The notes under the pieces were generated by a model. The model searched no databases and was not told where the DNA came from. It worked only from the letters and a program-made list of their open reading frames with translations. The position numbers and the translations under genes are program-made. DNA of 43,538 bases from Candidatus Omnitrophota bacterium (lineage in GTDB: Bacteria; Omnitrophota; Gorgyraeia; Velamenicoccales; Velamenicoccaceae): assembly GCA_020052645.1 (NCBI GenBank), contig JAGVOQ010000039.1, positions 1-43,538 on the forward strand. Reading direction: 5' to 3'. Below, in pieces: positions 39,250-43,538 of the stretch (position 1 is its first letter; the number at the start of each line of letters is the position of its first letter).

Positions 39250-40827
39250 TTATTTACTTTCAATCTGCGTTATTTCAAACCCGACTCCATCAAGCCCTTG
39301 AGCCCCGATCACAGCAACATGGGTCACCTTGACCCCGGGCTCAGCATAAGATGTCGTCAATTCAGGGCTATTGGGAATATTAGACATGCTTCCGACCTCA
39401 CCCGACCATTCATAAGAATAGGACGGCATCATACACCCTGTCTGAGGATTTGAAGTAGTAACAATAAGTTTAACCGCTTCATTCGAAAAAGCTTTAGCCG
39501 GATGAGCCGTCAAATCCACCACAAAAGAAAGATTCGGTTCTTTATCTGTTTTTAAAACCCCATCTAGAAATATTTTTAAACCATGCTTGATATCTTTGGC
39601 ATCTTCGATTTCTTTAAGGCGTTCCTGGGCCATAAGCACCAATTCGTTTTTCGTCATATCAACGCCCACGGCCTGAGCCGCCTCAAGCAAAGCCTGATAA
39701 AATCCTTTAGCGCGCTCTTTTTCTTCTTTCCACTGATTTAATAAACCTAATTGATAAAGGGCGGATAAAGTATGGGGCCCTTTAGCGGCATCTTCGCTGA
39801 TCTTTAAAAAATACGCACTTGCTGTATCGATATCCTTTAACGCGTAAGCGGACAAAACGCCAAGACGAAAATTAATCTCATTCAAAAGCGCTGTATCCGA
39901 AAAACGTGCAATTAAATCCTTATACAGGTCATAGGCGCTTTTAAATTCTTTTAACCGTTCCAGATTATAAGCGCGACGATATAAAGAATCACTGTCAAAA
40001 ACCGTTTTGTTTTTATCCGCTGCCTGGACGTAAAGTGCTTCGGCATAAACAGGGTCCACACCTTCTTTAAAACCCGTATGAATGAATTTATCAGCGATCA
40101 GAACCGTTTCTTTGGCCTGAAGGTCCTCATCACCTTTAAGCTGGCTTAAATAATTTTCAAACAAGGCCTTGGCCAAATACACATTCCCGGCCTCTAGAAA
40201 CTCCTGGCCCTTTGCTTTCACTTCATCCTTGGATAAAGACGAACCAGTTATTTTTTCCACATAGATTTCATAAATACGGCGTGCCATACTTTTATCTTCA
40301 AGAGACGAAAGTTCGTCGCCCCTCTTTTTTATCTTGTCTAAATTCTCGGTTGACGGCGCCAACTCTTTTAAAGACGCGAGAAAATCCTGAAATAACTCTA
40401 AGAGATCTTCAGACGCATCAAGTCTCGCGCTTTGCCATTGTAAAAACTTTATATCACAAAAAAGGACAGGATCATTCTTGATGTATTTCTGGGCAATTTT
40501 TAAATTTTCCGTAATATCTTTTTTGTAATTATCCGCCTTGTCATAAACTCCTTCCCAATCTTTTGATTTTTGCCAATATGCAATTTGGCTCATACGCGCC
40601 AACGCCAGATAGTAATACCCTGAAGCAGATTTTTTATTCTTCTTCAAAAACGCCTTAACGCTGTCATAAAAGCCGTCATAATCATTCTTAGAAAAATATT
40701 CATTAGAGACTTTCTGTAAATCAATTGTCGCAGAAACAGAAGCCCCCGACTCTTCTTTAGCGAAAGAAAAAATAGGCAATATCGCAAAACAGACTAAAAA
40801 ACTGAACAACAGGATTGTTTTTTTCAC
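39250..40827 (-). CDS. Exported TPR/Sel1-like helical-repeat protein with C-terminal Ig-like domain
   Basis: 525 residues. Signal peptide KKTILLFSFLVCFAILPIFSFA. About 380 residues of helical hairpins resemble tetratricopeptide repeats (SGYYYLALARM, AYDLYKDLIARF, TASAYFLKISEDA). A C-terminal beta domain (about 415-525) includes YSYEWSGEVGSM, like a PKD/Ig fold. Probably periplasmic. The GTG at 40827 is preferred: GAGG lies 6 nt upstream and the protein then begins with a normal signal peptide. An ATG four codons earlier has no site. Specific function unknown. Confidence 0.62.
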   Translation of the reverse strand: MKKTILLFSFLVCFAILPIFSFAKEESGASVSATIDLQKVSNEYFSKNDYDGFYDSVKAFLKKNKKSASGYYYLALARMSQIAYWQKSKDWEGVYDKADNYKKDITENLKIAQKYIKNDPVLFCDIKFLQWQSARLDASEDLLELFQDFLASLKELAPSTENLDKIKKRGDELSSLEDKSMARRIYEIYVEKITGSSLSKDEVKAKGQEFLEAGNVYLAKALFENYLSQLKGDEDLQAKETVLIADKFIHTGFKEGVDPVYAEALYVQAADKNKTVFDSDSLYRRAYNLERLKEFKSAYDLYKDLIARFSDTALLNEINFRLGVLSAYALKDIDTASAYFLKISEDAAKGPHTLSALYQLGLLNQWKEEKERAKGFYQALLEAAQAVGVDMTKNELVLMAQERLKEIEDAKDIKHGLKIFLDGVLKTDKEPNLSFVVDLTAHPAKAFSNEAVKLIVTTSNPQTGCMMPSYSYEWSGEVGSMSNIPNSPELTTSYAEPGVKVTHVAVIGAQGLDGVGFEITQIESK

Positions 40828-40843
40828 ACTTGTCCTCATGTTT

Positions 40844-40923
40844 CAGGGATCAGTCAACAGGGAACGGGTAACAGTAAAAACTAAAAATCTTTTGTTTGCT
40901 GATACCTGATGCCTGTTGCCTGA
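40844..40923. repeat. Two-armed 7-bp-phased spacer element (CAGGGAT / GATGCCT type)
   Basis: CAGGGAT, CAGTCAA, CAGGGAA, CGGGTAA, then GATACCT, GATGCCT, GTTGCCT. Same family as the EPS-block elements, 33 kb away. Confidence 0.65.
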
Positions 40924-40924
40924 C

Positions 40925-42232
40925 TTATTTCTTCTTCCCGCTATTCTTTTTTATTTCGTGCGGCCGCTTCCAGAATTCACGAATCACATAATAAGCCTTG
41001 CGAGGGACACGCTTATCGATCCCCTCTAGGCACGTCGCGGCATTGGTTTTTGTGCAAACGCTCTTGTCCTTCTCCTCTAGCAACTTTATCAGGCCAAACC
41101 ATTCTTCATTCATATTCATGTTACGTTCGGCCTTGATATCAAAATAATAGGCCCCGTTAGACCAGTTAGATTCTGTGTCCTGTATTGACCAGCCGTTGCC
41201 GTTAGACTCCTGATGTTTCCACCACTCGTCATTCCATTCAAACATCGTGCCGCCCAAACAATTGCCAACCCCATCGGGATTATTTTTAGAAAGTGCCGAC
41301 AAGCCGGCGGCTAAATTTTTATAAATCTCCGCCCATTGTGATTCTAAAAACTCAGCCTGGGAATCCTCGTCCTCATTCTTCTCATAAGCATTGTAGGCAT
41401 CTGAGCCGAATTCTATAAAAATAAGCGGTTTATCAAAAGTCGCTTTCAATGATTTAAAAATATTCCCGAATGTCTTACCTCTATAGATAACACACCCTAT
41501 GATGTCGACATCAGGGGCCTTTTGATTGGCCACGTCCAAACAAATCAACTCACCATTTCCCATAACAACGGGATGATTAGGATCAATCTTATGGATCTCC
41601 TGAGAAACTTCATTCACCAGCGTGTAGTAGCTTTCAGCGCGCGCCAGCATGCATTGACGAGCATCGCCAAGCTTATCGATACGATCGCTCGACCATGGGT
41701 TGATCTTACCGCTAAAAGAAAAATTATTTTCATTCCCTAAGACCCAAGCCAAAATACCTTCTTCATCTTTTAAGGCATTCACCATAATGATAACTTTTTC
41801 TTTGACTTTCTTCCTGAACTCCGGGTCATCATAAAAAGGAGCCGGATAATTCCAAAATTCAAGCCAATGCCCCATCATGGTGCGCACGCCGTAAAGCTTA
41901 TATAAATCTCTGACAACTGTTTTAACGGATTCAAAATTTTCACCCGGCTGATAAAAACGAACGGTATTAATCCCCATTTTTTTCATCAGCGCGCCATCTT
42001 TTTTCCAAGGCTGGCATGGGTCGGACCAAAAATCATAATCGTACCCTTTCCCTATGCCGATCGGGCTATAACAAATACCTTTAATAATAAAGGGGCGGTT
42101 ATTGACCATCAATTGATAATGGCCGTTCTTTAAGGTTTTAACATAAACTTTCTTTATCGAAGGCTTGCTTGCGCCAATAAGACAAAGTCCTAAGCTTATG
42201 AAAATAATAATGAGATGAATGAGTTTTTTCAT
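40925..42232 (-). CDS. Secreted clan GH-A glycoside hydrolase (GH2/GH5-like TIM barrel)
   Basis: 435 residues. Signal peptide 1-22, then a short beta stretch (YQLMVNNRPFIIKGICYSP) leading into a (beta/alpha)8 barrel. Acid/base candidate E168 in WVLGNEN and nucleophile candidate E274 in IFIEFGSDAY, the spacing expected for clan GH-A. The C-terminus is basic and Cys-containing. It could be a GH2-type barrel without the galactose-binding domain. The neighbouring binding-domain gene may supply substrate contact. Start at ATG 42232; an in-frame extension upstream lacks signal-peptide character. Confidence 0.78.
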   Translation of the reverse strand: MKKLIHLIIIFISLGLCLIGASKPSIKKVYVKTLKNGHYQLMVNNRPFIIKGICYSPIGIGKGYDYDFWSDPCQPWKKDGALMKKMGINTVRFYQPGENFESVKTVVRDLYKLYGVRTMMGHWLEFWNYPAPFYDDPEFRKKVKEKVIIMVNALKDEEGILAWVLGNENNFSFSGKINPWSSDRIDKLGDARQCMLARAESYYTLVNEVSQEIHKIDPNHPVVMGNGELICLDVANQKAPDVDIIGCVIYRGKTFGNIFKSLKATFDKPLIFIEFGSDAYNAYEKNEDEDSQAEFLESQWAEIYKNLAAGLSALSKNNPDGVGNCLGGTMFEWNDEWWKHQESNGNGWSIQDTESNWSNGAYYFDIKAERNMNMNEEWFGLIKLLEEKDKSVCTKTNAATCLEGIDKRVPRKAYYVIREFWKRPHEIKKNSGKKK

Positions 42233-42242
42233 ATTTATGATT

Positions 42243-42327
42243 CTCGAGGATGGAAGATCGAAGTTAGAAGATCGAAAGAGCAAGAACTTTTTTCACCCTT
42301 CGACCCTCCAACTTCGCCCCTCGTTAA
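42243..42327. repeat. Two-armed 7-bp-phased spacer element (GAAGATC type)
   Basis: GGAAGAT, CGAAGTT, AGAAGAT on arm one; CGACCCT, CCAACTT, CGCCCCT on arm two; middle GAGCAAGAACTTTTTTC. Related to 157-183 and 2328-2402. Confidence 0.6.
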
Positions 42328-42333
42328 ACAGCT

Positions 42334-43488
42334 TTATTCGTATCTGATCTCATCCAAATAGAAAACCGCACCATCCGGATTCGCATCAAGATTTGTTGCC
42401 CAGCAAAAACCGCCTATAATATAGGAAAGGTCTTTGCCTTTCAAATCGATGGAATATTGCTTCCATTCCTTATCCAAAACAATAGAGGTGATGCCGCTGG
42501 TATCTGAATCCGAATATTCGCCCATGATACCGCCCATCTTAAACTCTTCTATCCTCTCGCCGCCTTTTTCACCGCGGGCCCAAAAAGTCACCTTGGTAGC
42601 TTTGGACAAATCAAATCCGCCGTCAACTGTACCCCAGTTGTTAGGTGGATTCTGCCAATAGATACCCGCCCAGCGCGCTCCATTAGAAGCCTTGTTCAAA
42701 TACGTAATCTTAACGCAGGACTTACCGAAATATGGATTTTCCGCGGATCCTACATCGATCTTGATATCACTATAATCACCCATCCAACCTGACGGAATGA
42801 AATGATTGGAAATGGACCCTTTATCCGCATACACGTAAAAAGGCATTTCCTGAACTTTCTTTTTAGCTTCTTTCAACGTCGCATCATTCTCAAACTTGAC
42901 ATCATCAATATAAAATGTTGCGCCGCTAGGATTAGAATCAGCATTCGCCACCCAGCAAAAACCGCCGTTGATATAAGACACGTCTTTACCAACAAGGTTA
43001 ATAGAATACTGCGTCCAGGTCGTTGTCAACTCAATAGGACCTACAGAAACTTCCGTGGTGTCCGGATAGGTTCCCTTGATACCGCCGATGCTGAACTTAT
43101 CAATAATCTCGCCGCCTTTTTCACCGCGGGCCCAAAAAGTCAGCTTGTTAAAACCGGTCAAATCAAAACCGCCTTTTTTCGAACCCCAGTTGTTGGCCGG
43201 ATTTTGCCAAAACACTCCCGCCCAACCTTGACCACCGGACTTCTTAGCTGTGTAGACGAATTTAATGCCTGTTGTACCGGAATGCGGTTCAGTGGCATTC
43301 TTGTCGTCCATGGTGATATCGCCATAATCACCCATCCAACCTGACGGAATATAATGATTATCCGCTGTCTTACTATCTGTGTAGACAGAAAAAACCTTTC
43401 CCGTTGTCTCTGTCTTTTCTTCGGCATACGCAAGGCTAAAAACACCCAACGCCAATGCCACTACTGCACCTACTAACAACTTCTTCAT
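42334..43488 (-). CDS. Secreted protein of two tandem carbohydrate-binding-like beta-sandwich domains
   Basis: 384 residues. Signal peptide 1-22. Two repeats of 168 residues (33-200 and 217-384) share IPSGWMGDY, WAG(V/I)(F/Y)WQNP, NNWG, FWARGEKGGE, (W/E)xQYSI and a closing FYxD(D/E)(V/I). This is the pattern of jelly-roll CBM/CIA30-like modules with an internal duplication. Likely binds polysaccharide outside the cell, together with the GH-A hydrolase downstream. The ATG at 43488 has a GGAGGTGT site. It shares its leader with the gene at 30726. Confidence 0.75.
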   Translation of the reverse strand: MKKLLVGAVVALALGVFSLAYAEEKTETTGKVFSVYTDSKTADNHYIPSGWMGDYGDITMDDKNATEPHSGTTGIKFVYTAKKSGGQGWAGVFWQNPANNWGSKKGGFDLTGFNKLTFWARGEKGGEIIDKFSIGGIKGTYPDTTEVSVGPIELTTTWTQYSINLVGKDVSYINGGFCWVANADSNPSGATFYIDDVKFENDATLKEAKKKVQEMPFYVYADKGSISNHFIPSGWMGDYSDIKIDVGSAENPYFGKSCVKITYLNKASNGARWAGIYWQNPPNNWGTVDGGFDLSKATKVTFWARGEKGGERIEEFKMGGIMGEYSDSDTSGITSIVLDKEWKQYSIDLKGKDLSYIIGGFCWATNLDANPDGAVFYLDEIRYE

Positions 43489-43491
43489 GCT

Positions 43492-43538
43492 ACACCTCCT
43501 TGATTTTGTATATTTGAGGTTTTTTTTCTTCACAAAAT
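43492..43538 (-). promoter_or_regulatory. Leader block shared with the gene at 30726-31544
   Basis: Identical ACACCTCCTTGATTTTG, then GGT, T-run, CTT, ACAAAAT after a variable stretch, as at 31549-31594. The window ends exactly where the tandem hairpin array begins in the other copy. Confidence 0.6.

Noticed and set aside
42802-43344. 180-codon plus-strand open frame
   Set aside because: Lies entirely inside the two-domain binding-protein gene on the other strand, whose internal duplication and signal peptide are clear. The plus frame has a basic, low-quality composition and no ribosome-binding site.

Overview
This 43.5 kb window comes from the chromosome of an uncultivated-type Gram-negative bacterium. 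Outer-membrane components (a TonB-dependent receptor and a Wza-type export protein), a G+C content near 40 % by eye, long palindrome-rich spacers and the gene mix (EPS export with an ExeA-like ATPase, GH116, ROK and LacI regulators, Rrf2/NifU/NifS, LarE) would fit Candidatus Omnitrophota or a neighbouring PVC lineage. That placement is inference. I count 42 protein genes, and every one lies on the minus strand. I saw no rRNA, tRNA, CRISPR array or prophage.

Layout, left to right (transcription runs right to left). 1-10.2 kb is an exopolysaccharide block. A small BldC/MerR-like regulator heads a Wza-type export protein, a Wzz/GumC chain-length protein, a BY-kinase and an ExeA-like ATPase. These are followed by a DgkA-type kinase, a UDP-HexNAc 6-dehydrogenase, a nucleotide-sugar epimerase and the start of a mannose-1-phosphate guanylyltransferase. 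An AbiE-type toxin-antitoxin pair sits inside the block. 10.4-11.3 kb holds a REP-associated tyrosine transposase (RAYT) between two nearly identical palindromes. 11.3-21.6 kb carries cofactor, sulfur and metal genes: nadA, mnmA, TonB receptor, NifS, metal permease, LarE, NifU-like and an IscR-like Rrf2 regulator, then a YHS protein, a zinc-ribbon protein and a ThiI/MnmA-like PP-loop enzyme. 21.7-30.5 kb has feoAB, YgiQ, a thioredoxin-CcdA fusion, two DUF21/CBS transporters, YggT and a HAD phosphatase. 30.7-43.5 kb has a secreted protein with an elaborate structured leader, a MetE-like protein, LacI and ROK regulators, a coiled-coil protein, a GH116-like protein, a TPR-like protein, a clan GH-A hydrolase and a secreted two-domain carbohydrate-binding-like protein.

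The least ordinary content is between the genes. (1) Most long spacers are two-armed elements built from 7-bp (sometimes 6- or 10-bp) phased repeats, with a 5' arm, a loop and a roughly complementary 3' arm. The motif differs from locus to locus but the architecture is the same. (2) Seven WTGTC boxes at exactly 10-bp spacing lie directly upstream of the BldC-like gene that heads the EPS operon. (3) The leader of the secreted protein at 30.7-31.5 kb has three tandem 47-48 nt units, each with two hairpins whose stems covary, next to a proximal leader block shared with the protein at 42.3-43.5 kb. (4) Two distant spacers hold a twin-hairpin element with compensatory base changes. (5) Four copies of a 43-bp REP-like palindrome are present, two of them flanking the RAYT gene. 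(6) A near-consensus IscR type-1 box overlaps the rrf2 promoter. (7) The feoA promoter predicts a leaderless mRNA.
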